A stretch of 64,000 nucleotides of DNA from Nocardia arthritidis NBRC 100137 (GTDB taxonomy: Bacteria; Actinomycetota; Actinomycetes; Mycobacteriales; Mycobacteriaceae): the NCBI RefSeq assembly GCF_001612765.1, contig NZ_BDBB01000009.1, forward strand, positions 62,001-126,000, read 5' to 3'. Below, in pieces: positions 33,762 to 43,377 of this stretch (positions are counted from its first letter, which is position 1; each line of letters starts with the position of its first letter). The notes under the pieces were generated by a model, which made no database searches, was not told where the DNA came from, and worked only from the letters and a program-made list of their open reading frames with translations. A program made the position numbers and the translations under genes.

Positions 33762-34121
33762 TCAGCCGTCCGACGGATCAGCGCTCCGCTTGCTTCGCCG
33801 TGACGGCGTGGCCGGCGGTTGCTGGCTGCCTTGGTCGGTCGGTTCGGCGGCGGGTGCCGCCGAGGACCGACCACGCAAGCGTTCGATCGCCTGGCGTCGG
33901 ATTGCCGCCTCGCGCTCGATATCTGCAATAGCTTGTTCGGCGCGCTCCGCGAGATCGGCTTCTTCCCGTGCTCGTTCGATGTGATCAAGCACCGCTTGCA
34001 GATGTTCGTCCGCGAGCGTTTTGCCGCGAAGTTGAGCGATCAGGCTCAGCTCCGCATGGATGTCCGGGTCTACCCGGATCGCCATGGTCTTGCGGGTGGA
34101 GTCATTGTCCGGCATGGACAT
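33762..34121 (-). CDS. ribbon-helix-helix / coiled-coil mobilisation-type protein
   Basis: 119 aa. The N-terminus KTMAIRVDPDIHAELSLIAQ followed by LRGKTLADEHLQAVLDHIE has the strand-helix-helix pattern of ribbon-helix-helix DNA-binding proteins. A highly charged coiled coil (about 45-85, rich in AEREAEQA-like heptads) follows and the tail is disordered. Last gene of the transfer-like operon. Similar small proteins act as relaxosome or partition accessories, but no relaxase is recognised here. Confidence 0.6.
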   Translation of the reverse strand: MSMPDNDSTRKTMAIRVDPDIHAELSLIAQLRGKTLADEHLQAVLDHIERAREEADLAERAEQAIADIEREAAIRRQAIERLRGRSSAAPAAEPTDQGSQQPPATPSRRSKRSADPSDG

Positions 34122-34256
34122 GCAGCTACCTCCTCGGTTGGTGCGACTGGTGAGCGCTGTCTGCGTTCACAGGACAGCCGCAGCCCACCGACGAGAAAAG
34201 ACTCCTCCAAGCGGGAGGCTATGGCGGCGCCGCGCGGATGGTATGCAGGCAACCGT

Positions 34257-34850
34257 TCACGCGGCCCCTCCTCGCCGAAACTTCCGATCCGAGGGCACGG
34301 GGTATCCAGGAATTATTATGTCCGAGTCGATTTCGTTACCCCACGCATGCCAGCCCGGCCACGGGCGACGAGCGAACAGTTCAAGGTATGGGCCACTGGA
34401 GATCCGTTCGATCACCGCGTACATTTCTTCGGGCTTCCTCGAATGCTCCTGTTGGACAGCGAACATCCACGTCGGTTGCCCTCGAAAGTTCACCTTGACC
34501 CGCCCGCGGGTGCCGTACAGCAGGTGTTCGGTCATGTTGCGCAGGTATTGACCCAGTCCCAACCGGGGCTTGATCCAGGTGAGTGGTGCGCGTGGTGTGA
34601 AGCCCCAGTGTTCGATGAGATCGTAACCGTAACGAAGCGTCGAGTTGGTGACCCAGAGCCATATGCTGGCCTCATCTTCGGCAAGGTCGGCGATCGGCAT
34701 CGCTTTGATGCGCTCCAGGCTCATCAGGGGGTAGTGCTGTTCAGCTCCCCAATCGCCGCGCTGATTCGTCGGCCATGGCGGGTCCAGGAGCAGCGTTTTG
34801 AACCGCTGCGGTGTGATCTTCTCGGTCTGGGTCATGTGCTCGTGGTTCAC
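34257..34850 (-). CDS. MT-A70-family adenine-N6 methyltransferase
   Basis: 197 aa from GTG 34850, which overlaps the upstream stop (GTGA) and has AAGGGGG at seven bases; ATG 34835 is an alternative. The catalytic DPPW motif is in FKTLLLDPPWPTNQRGDWG, and EHLLYGTRGRV and LELFARRPWPGWHAWGNE are the conserved C-terminal segments. Likely methylates adenine in element DNA, protecting it from host restriction during transfer. No partner restriction enzyme is adjacent, so it is an orphan methylase. Confidence 0.87.
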   Translation of the reverse strand: MNHEHMTQTEKITPQRFKTLLLDPPWPTNQRGDWGAEQHYPLMSLERIKAMPIADLAEDEASIWLWVTNSTLRYGYDLIEHWGFTPRAPLTWIKPRLGLGQYLRNMTEHLLYGTRGRVKVNFRGQPTWMFAVQQEHSRKPEEMYAVIERISSGPYLELFARRPWPGWHAWGNEIDSDIIIPGYPVPSDRKFRRGGAA

Positions 34851-35914
34851 AGGTCGCCCCCTTTCTGAATGAGTTCGATGAGTTGGTCTGGCGAGATGAT
34901 GCGGAACAATTCGGCGGGCAGACGGCTGTCCCGTTCGATTCGGTCGCGTAGTTCGTTTCGCCGCTGTTCGGCCGTGAGGGCGCGGGCTGCGGTCATGCAC
35001 CAGACGATCAGAGGAAAAGAACCGCCGCTCTGTTCTTGCTCGACGCCGGTGCTGCGGTAGTTCTCGTATTCCCGAGATTTCTTGACCAGCGTCGGGATGC
35101 TCTCGCTGCCCATGTCGCGCTCCAGGAACCAGGTACTCACCAACTCGCCGCCCACCGATCCGGCGGTTTCCAAGTACAGGTCCGGCCGCAGTGTCAGCAG
35201 AGCGCCACCGAGCCCCTGGTACGTGCGCCACGCCGCCGTTTCCACATCCGCCCGAAGCACTTCCAACGTGCCGTGGAGTTGGGCCGTCAGCAGCGTGATG
35301 CGGCTTTCGGCCACGGCCAGTGTGTGATTGAGAAAGGTTCGGCTCGGTGTGGTGTAGCGCCGCCGCGCGGTCCGGCCGGATTCGGTTCGCAGCAACTTGT
35401 CGCCAATGACGTCGACGTAGTGCACCAGGCCACTCGATCCGGCCCGCAGTCCGCCGATGCGCCGTTCGAGGGTGCCGAGTACTCGCCACTGTCGTAGCCG
35501 GGCCAGTGCCCGCTGGGTGATGCGTAGTCCAGAACTCGGGCTGAGTTCGTAGAAGTGCAGATCGTGCAATTGCCGGACGGTCAGGAAGCGGTACTCGTCT
35601 ACAGAACGCAGAACCGCCCAGTCCCGCTCGCTCAGTGCCGCGCCGATCGCCGCCGCATCGCGACGGATACGAATCGGCCTGCCGGGGCCGTGGGGACGAG
35701 GGGATGATGAAGAAAAACCAGCATCAGTCGTTGCACGAACGCGGACCGATTCGCCACCCACCGGCGAGGATGCACGGCTGGAAGACAACGCGAAGTGATC
35801 ACCGACGTGGTGAGCGAGATGATCACGACGCAGCAGCGGGCAGACGGCGGCCGGGTCCATCCCGCACCCAGAAACAGCCGGGCAGGTTCCGCTGGATTGG
35901 CAGGATGCGGTCAT
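34847..35914 (-). CDS. replication-relaxation family protein
   Basis: 355 aa from ATG 35914 (ATGA overlap with the ATPase gene); an internal start is possible since the first 75 residues look unconserved. Residues about 95-150 form a winged helix (DWAVLRSVDEYRFLTVRQL followed by RALARLRQWRVLG), and LTLRPDLYLE with STWFLERDMGSESIPTLVKK is the conserved core of the replication-relaxation family. Members accompany VirD4/TraG-like ATPases on actinobacterial and firmicute elements and are thought to act in initiation of transfer replication. Confidence 0.78.
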   Translation of the reverse strand: MTASCQSSGTCPAVSGCGMDPAAVCPLLRRDHLAHHVGDHFALSSSRASSPVGGESVRVRATTDAGFSSSSPRPHGPGRPIRIRRDAAAIGAALSERDWAVLRSVDEYRFLTVRQLHDLHFYELSPSSGLRITQRALARLRQWRVLGTLERRIGGLRAGSSGLVHYVDVIGDKLLRTESGRTARRRYTTPSRTFLNHTLAVAESRITLLTAQLHGTLEVLRADVETAAWRTYQGLGGALLTLRPDLYLETAGSVGGELVSTWFLERDMGSESIPTLVKKSREYENYRSTGVEQEQSGGSFPLIVWCMTAARALTAEQRRNELRDRIERDSRLPAELFRIISPDQLIELIQKGGDL

Positions 35915-38118
35915 GATCGCCTCCGCCTCTGATGCGTCCGATTGCCCCGGCCATCCGCGCCCAGGTCATCTAGTAGCCGCGAAAATCCGGCTTCGATCTC
36001 TTCGATCGGTCGGCCGTAGCGTTCACGGCTGAGGCGGCGGATCTCCTCGGCACTTCCCGTTTCCGGCGGTGGAGCCTGCGTTACACCGGAAACCCACGGT
36101 TGCATGGTGTTCTGGCGGACAAGTCGGGCATAGATGTGGTGCGCGGGCAGGGCCGTGAAATCCTCCGGTGTGACGACGGATTGCCCGGCTGCCGCTGCCT
36201 TCGCATCCTCGGCATTCAGCGCGAAGGCGACACGGTTTCTCGCGTTGTTTCGGAAGGCATTCAGCATCTGCGCTGGCAGCTGTTTTTCATACTGGTGCGC
36301 CAAGTGGAACCCGGCCCGCAGGCTGCGGGACAAAGCTAACGCTTCATCGAGATCCGTTGGCAGATTTAGGAATTCCTGCACCTCGTCGATGTAGATCATC
36401 ACCGGGGTCCGCAGTCCTTCGGGCAGGCTGACGCGCTCCAAGATCGCCTGCCAGAGGTCGTAGAGCACGACGGCCGCGAGCAGTTGCGCCGCTGGTCCGA
36501 TAACGCCCTTTTGGAGCGGTACCAGCAGGATTTTCCTTTCGTTCAGCACTTGGCGGACGTTGAAACGGGGTCGCTGCTGCGCCAGTACCGCCCGCAAATG
36601 CCGATCCAGTAAGGGGCGAATCTTGTTGCTCAGTGGGGCAACCACATTGGCCGCAGCTTCGGGAGTCATGCCTTCGTACCACTGCCAAAACGGTCCGCTG
36701 GCAAACGGATCTTCGCGCACTGCGGCCTGCACCAGTGGACGCCGGAAACTGGGTGTGGTCAGGATCAAGGGCAGCATGATCAGGCTGGCGTCCGGCCGAC
36801 GCACCAACACTTTCAAAGCGTTTCGCAGAATGTCGGCACTACGTGGACCGAGCGATTCGCCGTAAAGAGAATGGAAGGTGCCGAACATGCTGTCCGCGAT
36901 GACATCCGGCGACAGGTGCTCCCGGCCGCTGCCGGGTGAACGATCCAGCGGATTCAATCCGACCGGCGCGTCACTGAGTGGGTCAACGATCACCACGTCA
37001 TCCCGTCGTGATTCCGGAATCCGTGCCAGCAGATCGTTGATGAGATCTTTCGGCTCGATCACCACGACCGGTAGCCCGGCGAGTAGGTCTGACAAGATCA
37101 AATTGAGGAGCAGCACCGACTTGCCGGTGCCGGTGGGACCAGTCACCCAGGTGTGACGAAGGGCGTCAACCGTGTTGTAGCCGATCGTGCCGGTCGAGCC
37201 AGGCGCGTTGGCCAAGGCGATAATCCGCTCCCCGCTCTGCACTGCCGCGGTCGGTCGAATCGGGCGGGGATGCGACGACGACACACCCGGTAGCGAGACA
37301 TCGTCCTTTTCCCGGATCGGCCAGGCCACCAGCAGCGTGATTTCCGGGACGCTCAGATGCGGGGCGGGGACGAACGATGACCAGAAGGATGTTCGCGGAC
37401 GGTTCAAGCGGTCGGCCGAGTCGGTTTGGAGACGCAGCTGCACCCCGGAGGAGTTGACCGTTGCCAGGGCTGATGCGAGGTTCAGCAGCAGGGATTTTCG
37501 ACGGCCGGCCGCAGGCGCCGACACCCCGATCCGTACCGTCGCGGAGAAACCGTGCTGCCCCAGCTTGCGTGTTGCCGCCTGGGTCGCGCCTGGACGGTCA
37601 TCTGACTGGATGCCGATGAGCACCTTCGATAGCACGCTTTGGCTAGTGTCGTGGCGTTCCGTCGATGGCAGCGAAGGCTGGCGGCCGTGCCCCAACACGA
37701 GCTGGATAACCAGCTCCTCACCCACGGCCACCGCCGTGAGGGCGGACAGAATTGAACGTTCGGCAGCAAGCCGGTCGGCTGCTTCCAGTGGCCAGTCCGT
37801 GGCGGATAGCCCCAATCTCCGCGAGGCCCGAACCGGTAGACGGCCCTCCTGCGGTGCGCCGGTCACCATGCTGCCAGGTACCAACTGCTCGATGCTGTGG
37901 CGCAGCGTCTCGGCGTAGCGGCGCTGGGTGCCGATCAGGTAGCGGATGCCCTTCTGATCGGCGCGGGCTTCGACGATCACTTTCGGGCGATGGTGCTGGG
38001 CGGCCCAATGCCGCAGTAGTCCCGCAACCGAAGCCTCGCTCAGCGGACTCGGCCAGAACACGTACTGCCACACCACAGTCGTCGGTGTCATTGGTAGAGG
38101 AAGCTGCTCATTCGTCAT
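35911..38118 (-). CDS. VirD4/TraG-like type IV coupling ATPase
   Basis: 735 aa from ATG 38118, with AGGAG about 9 bases upstream. The N-terminal 300 residues are variable. The motor domain has Walker A GPTGTGKSVLLLNL around residue 340-355, a VVVIEPKDLINDLL segment, VGLNPLD, and Walker B PVMIYIDEVQEFL around 590. The late region HQYEKQLPAQMLNAFRNNARNRVAF is typical of plasmid TraG/VirD4-type DNA pumps. No obvious N-terminal transmembrane segments, so membrane anchoring may come from neighbours. Core gene of the E2 transfer module. Confidence 0.85.
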   Translation of the reverse strand: MTNEQLPLPMTPTTVVWQYVFWPSPLSEASVAGLLRHWAAQHHRPKVIVEARADQKGIRYLIGTQRRYAETLRHSIEQLVPGSMVTGAPQEGRLPVRASRRLGLSATDWPLEAADRLAAERSILSALTAVAVGEELVIQLVLGHGRQPSLPSTERHDTSQSVLSKVLIGIQSDDRPGATQAATRKLGQHGFSATVRIGVSAPAAGRRKSLLLNLASALATVNSSGVQLRLQTDSADRLNRPRTSFWSSFVPAPHLSVPEITLLVAWPIREKDDVSLPGVSSSHPRPIRPTAAVQSGERIIALANAPGSTGTIGYNTVDALRHTWVTGPTGTGKSVLLLNLILSDLLAGLPVVVIEPKDLINDLLARIPESRRDDVVIVDPLSDAPVGLNPLDRSPGSGREHLSPDVIADSMFGTFHSLYGESLGPRSADILRNALKVLVRRPDASLIMLPLILTTPSFRRPLVQAAVREDPFASGPFWQWYEGMTPEAAANVVAPLSNKIRPLLDRHLRAVLAQQRPRFNVRQVLNERKILLVPLQKGVIGPAAQLLAAVVLYDLWQAILERVSLPEGLRTPVMIYIDEVQEFLNLPTDLDEALALSRSLRAGFHLAHQYEKQLPAQMLNAFRNNARNRVAFALNAEDAKAAAAGQSVVTPEDFTALPAHHIYARLVRQNTMQPWVSGVTQAPPPETGSAEEIRRLSRERYGRPIEEIEAGFSRLLDDLGADGRGNRTHQRRRRS

Positions 38119-38386
38119 CGGCAATCTCCTGCTGAGTTGCCGGGGCGGAAGAGGTGGTGTCGGGTTCAGTGGGTGATGCCTCCGTCGTGCCGGTCGGCTC
38201 GATGGCTTCATCAGCCGACGCATCCGCCAGCGCCGCTGCAATCGCGGCTCGCCCCAGCAGGCGAAGGTCCGGTGTCGTCTTTCGGACACTGCGCACCGTG
38301 ATGCGGCGCTCCCGGCCTGTCGGCCGATTCGGCCGGTTACGTCCCTTTTCCGGCCGCCGGTAGTTGAATTTGTTGTTCTTCGACAT
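38108..38386 (-). CDS. small basic-acidic unknown protein
   Basis: 92 aa, with GAAGGGG upstream. N-terminal half strongly basic (KNNKFNYRRPEKGRNRPNRP), C-terminal half acidic and Thr/Ser-rich. No family recognised. Its last codons overlap the coupling ATPase start by 11 bases, so it is part of the transfer operon, perhaps a DNA-binding accessory. Confidence 0.6.
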   Translation of the reverse strand: MSKNNKFNYRRPEKGRNRPNRPTGRERRITVRSVRKTTPDLRLLGRAAIAAALADASADEAIEPTGTTEASPTEPDTTSSAPATQQEIADDE

Positions 38387-38573
38387 ACTTCACCCCTTCT
38401 ACAAATTACCTTTGATTATTTGCAGCCATGACGAGCAATGGCGCGGATCGCGCCCACCCTGCCTGTCACTGCTGCTCTATTCCACTATGTGGATGAGAAA
38501 TTAACTGACAATTAAATGAGAGAATTTCGCAACACCGAAGCGAACAGTACGACTACAGGCTTTAGAACATCGG

Positions 38574-38792
38574 CTACCAGCGTTCACGCAGTGTCCGAAT
38601 CACAACAACCACCAGCCAGGCCAGTAGGCCACCGCCAATGATCAGGATCAGCGGCCACAAGATCGTCTGCACGAGGTAGACCGCCACGTATAGCGCAATC
38701 GCCGCCCCCAGCACCTTCAGGCACGCACCGACCAGGCGGTCGATGAGTCCCGGCTGCTCGTGGCCGCTCACGGTCGCCACCGCCGCACCCAT
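38574..38792 (-). CDS. small membrane protein
   Basis: 72 aa. One long hydrophobic stretch, or a hairpin of two, from VLGAAIALYVAVYLVQTILW to LAWLVVVVIRTL, with a short soluble N-terminus. It overlaps the preceding gene by 25 bases. Likely membrane component of the E2 transfer apparatus; no named family. Confidence 0.6.
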   Translation of the reverse strand: MGAAVATVSGHEQPGLIDRLVGACLKVLGAAIALYVAVYLVQTILWPLILIIGGGLLAWLVVVVIRTLRERW

Positions 38793-39040
38793 GCCACCAG
38801 TTCGCCACTGACGATGGTGGCCAGCTCCCAGACGCGACCTGCCGTTTCCGGTGCCATCTGTTCGTGTACTTCGGCCATATCCACCAACTCGCGCAACGTC
38901 GTGGTGATCTTTCGGACCGTCGAATCTGCCAGATGCCTTGCCACGATGGGGTGGTCGTCGGCCAGTATTCTATCGGCGGCTTCCCAGGGCCAGGGCTGCT
39001 GCTTTCCTTTATTGTTCGGATCGAACGGCTTGCTCTCCAT
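38768..39040 (-). CDS. unknown small soluble protein of the transfer operon
   Basis: 90 aa from ATG 39040, with AAGGAGGG four bases upstream. Helical and charged (STVRKITTTLRELVDMAEVH). No family recognised. Precedes the small membrane protein in the same operon. Confidence 0.6.
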   Translation of the reverse strand: MESKPFDPNNKGKQQPWPWEAADRILADDHPIVARHLADSTVRKITTTLRELVDMAEVHEQMAPETAGRVWELATIVSGELVAWVRRWRP

Positions 39041-39165
39041 AAGTCCCTCCTTTTCAGGCATGACGCCTCATGAGTGATGGGTGCGGTTGTGCCGCTGCTG
39101 GCTGTTTTTACGCAGGCGGCACCACCGCAGGAATTGCATAGGAATGGGATAAGTTAGGGGCCTGA

Positions 39166-40599
39166 TTACACCGCGGCGTCGGTGGTATTGCCAGCCGTGC
39201 TCTGGTCCTTCACCACGACCGTGCTTACAGGCTGCCTCTGGCCGTTCGTCGTGGCCGAGTCCGTGCTCGCCGATGCCCGGCCGTCGCCGGCCTCGGCCGC
39301 ATCCCGCCGCATAGCCAACCCTTCGAGGCGGGCCACCAGCTCATCCAGCACCGACGTATCTACCAGGGTGGCGGGTGGGAACAGGCCGAACGAATCCCGC
39401 CCCACCAGAGGGAATTCCACGCCCCAACCGCACCCCTGGTGCAGGCTGCGGGCGATAGCGCGCAGCTGGTCCGCCCCGGCAATGGGCCGGGCCATCCTAA
39501 GCAGCGTCAGTGTCCGCAGCTGCTGTCCCTCAGCGATGAGCAGATCAATCCGGTTCACGAGTCCATCCCGCTTCCGTTCCAGCTGCTGCCGCTGTTTCCG
39601 CACCCGTCGCAGCTGCCGTGTCAGGTGCGACAGTTCGTCGGTCAGCACCGAGCCGTCGCGGAACACCGTCACGGCCACAACGAGATTCAGGACGGCCACC
39701 ACGCAGCCGAAGAACAGGCCCAGGATCACCGCACCAGGCACCCCAACCTCGGCGGCCAATGATTCCCGGATCACCCGAAAGCCCATGACCACGCTGGCGC
39801 CGATGCTGATCACCGCGGCGGAGGCGATCAGCAGCCGGGGCACCAGGCCGCCTCGCCCCTTCGGCACGGTCGGCTGCCCCTGAGCATCCTTGGTACCGCG
39901 CAGGTCGAACCCCACGAAATGCAGCGCCAGAGCCAAGCCCGCGGTGGCGAGCAGTCCGAAGACAACAGATGTGATGGCGGGCAGCAACGACCGTCCTTCG
40001 GCCACCTGATCCCACGCCACGTTGAACATGTCCCCGGCGAACAACGTGAATACCGGCAGGTCGATGATCGGCACCAGCAGCGCGGCCAAGCGCATCGCCT
40101 TCGGCACCCGCCGGTGTTTCAGGCTGCCCGTGCCGGTTTCCTTCCTGACTTGAGCATCCACGGCGGACTGGCGTTGTTCGCCCTCCGCGGTCGTCAGCAG
40201 CTCGTCATGGACACCCGTCAAAGCTCGCGATCGCAAACGGGCCATGTCGGCCTCCACCAGCGCGATATTGCCCCGCAATTGCACTGCCTGCTGGGTGAGC
40301 TTTCCGAGCTGGGCCACACCCTCATCCCGAATCTTCGTAGCGGCCTGGACACCCTCACTGGTGACTTCGGCCTCCCCGTAGCTCAGACGGTCGGCCGAGC
40401 GGGACTTGGCGATGCGCATCTGTTCCCGGAACAGCGCCCACACGATCGGGGCAGCCTTACGGCGGGACAACGACCGGCCGCGCACTGCGGTCCGCACGTC
40501 CGCTTTGGATACCTGCGGCGGCGTGTAGGCCGGGGATGGCGGTGACGAACTGGGCGCTCTGGGTGTTGGCCGGGGTCGCCGGTTCAAGACACGGGACAT
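39166..40599 (-). CDS. membrane protein with coiled coils, transfer operon
   Basis: 477 aa from ATG 40599, with AAGGAGTC upstream. N-terminal Pro-rich segment, a basic region, a coiled coil around 90-145, four hydrophobic segments between about 190 and 330 (for example LAALLVPIIDLPVFTLFAGD and VPGAVILGLFFGCVVAVLNL), a second coiled coil around 345-380, and a C-terminal soluble region. Architecture recalls large membrane/coiled-coil proteins of actinobacterial conjugative elements. No named family is clear. Confidence 0.65.
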   Translation of the reverse strand: MSRVLNRRPRPTPRAPSSSPPSPAYTPPQVSKADVRTAVRGRSLSRRKAAPIVWALFREQMRIAKSRSADRLSYGEAEVTSEGVQAATKIRDEGVAQLGKLTQQAVQLRGNIALVEADMARLRSRALTGVHDELLTTAEGEQRQSAVDAQVRKETGTGSLKHRRVPKAMRLAALLVPIIDLPVFTLFAGDMFNVAWDQVAEGRSLLPAITSVVFGLLATAGLALALHFVGFDLRGTKDAQGQPTVPKGRGGLVPRLLIASAAVISIGASVVMGFRVIRESLAAEVGVPGAVILGLFFGCVVAVLNLVVAVTVFRDGSVLTDELSHLTRQLRRVRKQRQQLERKRDGLVNRIDLLIAEGQQLRTLTLLRMARPIAGADQLRAIARSLHQGCGWGVEFPLVGRDSFGLFPPATLVDTSVLDELVARLEGLAMRRDAAEAGDGRASASTDSATTNGQRQPVSTVVVKDQSTAGNTTDAAV

Positions 40600-40746
40600 G
40601 AGGACTCCTTCGGTGTTTGCGGGGAGGAGGCAGAAGCGGAGGGAAAGTGCTGCGGTTCGGCAGCGGCGGTGGCGCGTGGCCCAGCAATAAGCCCTGTGGC
40701 GCAACCGAATACAGCGATGCTCACGGTGAAATCCGAGCACTGCTCG

Positions 40747-41937
40747 TCACTGCCACAGCGTCACTTCCACCCGCCGGTTCAGCACGGCCGCCGATTCGAT
40801 GAAACGACCACTGGGCGTCAAATTCGGGATGACTGGCTCACTTGCCCCGCGGCCCACCACGGTGCCCAGCAGGCTGGGTGGTAGGCCCAGGGCAACCAGG
40901 CGTGCTGCCACAGCATCGGCCCGCCGGCCCGATAGGTTGCTGCTGTCGTGGCCATCGAGTGCCGTGCAGGCGATGTGCCCGACTACCTCCACTTGGCGCA
41001 CCTCGCAGCGGCTCGCGGACTCGACCAGGGGGCGCAGCACGTCATCCGCCGATACGGGCAATACGGCGCTATCCGGGGCGAACCGCAGTTCGGAGTCACT
41101 GAACTGCTGGTGACGCACGCAGCCGGTAGCCGGATCGGTGTAGGCAGCGGGTACCGGCACGAGCGGGACGGGCAGGGACGCCCGCGGTGGTGCCGCCATA
41201 GGTTCGGATTCGGCGATGTCGCAGCGATCGGCACCAGCCTTCTCGCAGATCTGCATCCACAGGTCTTCCAGCAACCGACGCCCGTAGGCAGGCAGCCGAG
41301 GCTGCACGCTGCCTCCGGTTATGCCGAGGCCGACGAAGGTGACATGGTGGCCGGTCAGGTTCAAAAGCCCCTGGCGATGGATGGATTCGGCGATGTCTGC
41401 GGGATTGAAGCTCAGGCCCCGAACGTCCAGATCGACGGGCGGTTCGGTACTTGCCCCGCTGCTCAGCACCAACATCCGGGCGCGGGGGTATTGGCTGGCA
41501 CGGTCCATGAGGCGAACCAGCTCCAAACCCGGCGCCGTGGCCTGAACGTTGGCGAGATCCTGTTTCAGGGCTTCGATGTTCTCGCGGATCTTGCGATCCT
41601 TGGCACTACCGTGTTCGACGTCCTTGCCGCGCAGGGGCGTCAAGTCCCTCTCGATAACCGGACCGTCGACCGAAGTGACGATGCGGACGAGGGCATCGCC
41701 GGGGTTCTTCGCCTGTTCGGCGTAGGGGACGAGTTCTGACTCAAGGGGTTTGGGGATCGTCGGGAGAGGTTCGGCCGAGGTGGATGGAGCCACGATCACG
41801 ACCGGGGTGGATACGGGAGTGGTGTCGGAGGCACAGGCGGTGATGCCGAATGTAGCGGCCAGGGTGGCGGCGCTGGCGACAAGGCCGCTGATATTGCGGT
41901 GCAGGCGATGCCTGCGCCTGCTGGCGGGTGGAGACAT
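40747..41937 (-). CDS. OmpA-like domain lipoprotein
   Basis: 396 aa from ATG 41937, with GAAGGAAC upstream. Signal peptide with a lipobox (AATLAATFGITACASD), predicting a Cys-anchored lipoprotein. A von Willebrand-like middle region contains RARMLVLSSGAS. The C-terminus is an OmpA-like peptidoglycan-binding domain: SELRFAPDSAVLPVSADDVL, VVGHIACTALDGHDSSNLSG and RRADAVAARLV. Unusual on a mobile element; it may anchor a transfer structure to the wall. Confidence 0.8.
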   Translation of the reverse strand: MSPPASRRRHRLHRNISGLVASAATLAATFGITACASDTTPVSTPVVIVAPSTSAEPLPTIPKPLESELVPYAEQAKNPGDALVRIVTSVDGPVIERDLTPLRGKDVEHGSAKDRKIRENIEALKQDLANVQATAPGLELVRLMDRASQYPRARMLVLSSGASTEPPVDLDVRGLSFNPADIAESIHRQGLLNLTGHHVTFVGLGITGGSVQPRLPAYGRRLLEDLWMQICEKAGADRCDIAESEPMAAPPRASLPVPLVPVPAAYTDPATGCVRHQQFSDSELRFAPDSAVLPVSADDVLRPLVESASRCEVRQVEVVGHIACTALDGHDSSNLSGRRADAVAARLVALGLPPSLLGTVVGRGASEPVIPNLTPSGRFIESAAVLNRRVEVTLWQ

Positions 41938-42025
41938 GGGTTCCTTCGGAAATACAAACGGTGGGGATGGGGTGGACACCAGGCGACGAGCCTGATGCCC
42001 ACCCGGAACGGCTTGAAAGTTGGAT

Positions 42026-42292
42026 CTACTCGTGCGGCCAGTGAACGAACCAGCCGATGTGCGCTTTGGTGAGGAGTTCGCCCAGGCGCTTCGTATGGCT
42101 CACCGCGAAGGGGGCCACTTCTTCGCATTCGGCCAGGACCGAATCCAGATCCCGGCGCAGCTCCTTGAGACGGGAATGGGCGAAGGCGAAGATTTCGCTC
42201 GCCACCTTCACGTCATCACTATCCGGAACGACCGGGTACAGCGACTCGGCCATATTCAGGCCGGTGGTTTCGGGGGTCATTTTGGTACCCAC
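42026..42292 (-). CDS. unknown small protein, first gene of the right transfer segment
   Basis: 88 aa from GTG 42292, with AAGGAGG ten bases upstream; ATG 42280 is an alternative. Helical, with KRLGELLTKAHIGWFVHW at the C-terminus. No family recognised. It lies at the boundary where the oppositely oriented STAND genes interrupt the minus-strand genes. Confidence 0.55.
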   Translation of the reverse strand: MGTKMTPETTGLNMAESLYPVVPDSDDVKVASEIFAFAHSRLKELRRDLDSVLAECEEVAPFAVSHTKRLGELLTKAHIGWFVHWPHE

Positions 42293-42468
42293 GGATGGGG
42301 CACCTCCTTACATAATTCATGGATGGGTTCCCGAATGGGCTCTATGAGGTTCACTCTGTGGAGTTTTCAAAGGACCGACTGCGGTTGACAAGTGGCAACT
42401 TGCGCCCTGGTCGAGCCTCTAAATCGTCCGCCTGAACCTTGTGACACTTCAACGTGTCGTCGCCTCAA

Positions 42469-42503
42469 ATCCTTGACACCGCAGAGCGCTAGGTATCAAG
42501 GAT
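42469..42503. promoter_or_regulatory. 12-bp inverted repeat upstream of the STAND genes
   Basis: ATCCTTGACACC (42469-42480) and GGTATCAAGGAT (42492-42503), one mismatch, 42 bases before the first STAND start. Confidence 0.5.
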
Positions 42504-42544
42504 GTTGACAAATCCGTCGAATGATTCATAATCGGGCATGAAGT

Positions 42545-43372
42545 ATGTCTATCTCGTACGATCTACCAAAAGACTCAAATAGTTATCCGCCACAGCGAGG
42601 GCATATTATTGATCGCCCAGAACTGCACCAAGAAATACAAGACGCCGTGTACGGTAGCTCAGCTATCACATGGGTAGACGGACCGCTAGGTGCAGGAAAG
42701 ACGGTCGCCGTCGCACGAGTTCTAGAGGAGAATAGCGATATGGCTGCTTGGATTACAGGTGTCAATCGAAATCTGCTCTTTTGTGACGGGAGGAACGAGT
42801 TCAAGCTCGACGGGATGCAGCACGACATGTCTAGCGTGATTGTGGACTCCGACTCGCCGCTTCGGCGGGATCACGATCCCACCACTGGCCGATTTGCCAA
42901 GCTGCTACGAATGCCGTCTGCACCCGCCCATGTCATCGTGGATAACTACCATCACGATGCATTTCCGGAACTACTTGAACCTCAGCCGTCGCCGTTTGTA
43001 TCCCACGTCACGGTCATCTCTCGCGATCCACCGCCCGAGACGTTTGCGAGCGAGGTAGATCGCATTGAAGTTGGCGATTTGACTACCGACCAAGCGGCGG
43101 AATTAGTCGGCGCCTATCTACCTGATACGCCACTTGCTGATCGGGACCGTTTGGCCACGGCATTGTCTCATCGAGCCTTGCGAGTGGACTACGCAAGTCA
43201 GATTATTCAAAAGTATGGTGACACTATCCCCAATTACCTGCGTCAGATCAGCAGCCCAGAGCGATTTGCTCGCCACGTCATAAACAGCGTCGAACGCTAC
43301 CATGACTACACCTACGAACAGCTGGCGATCCAACCCTCAAGGACTGCTTTGTATACGACCCACCGCATCTAG
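42545..43372 (+). CDS. truncated STAND-type NTPase (short paralogue)
   Basis: 275 aa. P-loop GPLGAGKTVAVARVL at 46-60, Walker-B-like VIVDNYHHDAFPELL at 130-144, and the VISRDPPPETF segment at 158-168, which resembles the sensor Arg of STAND/NB-ARC proteins. The helical bundle around 180-235 aligns with the downstream gene. It ends where the effector/repeat half of the larger protein begins, in a tail (AIQPSRTALYTTHRI) without counterpart, so it is NTPase-only: a truncated duplicate, or a regulator of the large protein. Five bases before the next gene, AT-richer than neighbours. Confidence 0.8.
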   Translation: MSISYDLPKDSNSYPPQRGHIIDRPELHQEIQDAVYGSSAITWVDGPLGAGKTVAVARVLEENSDMAAWITGVNRNLLFCDGRNEFKLDGMQHDMSSVIVDSDSPLRRDHDPTTGRFAKLLRMPSAPAHVIVDNYHHDAFPELLEPQPSPFVSHVTVISRDPPPETFASEVDRIEVGDLTTDQAAELVGAYLPDTPLADRDRLATALSHRALRVDYASQIIQKYGDTIPNYLRQISSPERFARHVINSVERYHDYTYEQLAIQPSRTALYTTHRI

Positions 43373-43377
43373 CCGGG

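Noticed and set aside
37187..37918. 243-aa plus-strand ORF in the coupling ATPase
   Set aside because: Antisense shadow of the VirD4-like gene.
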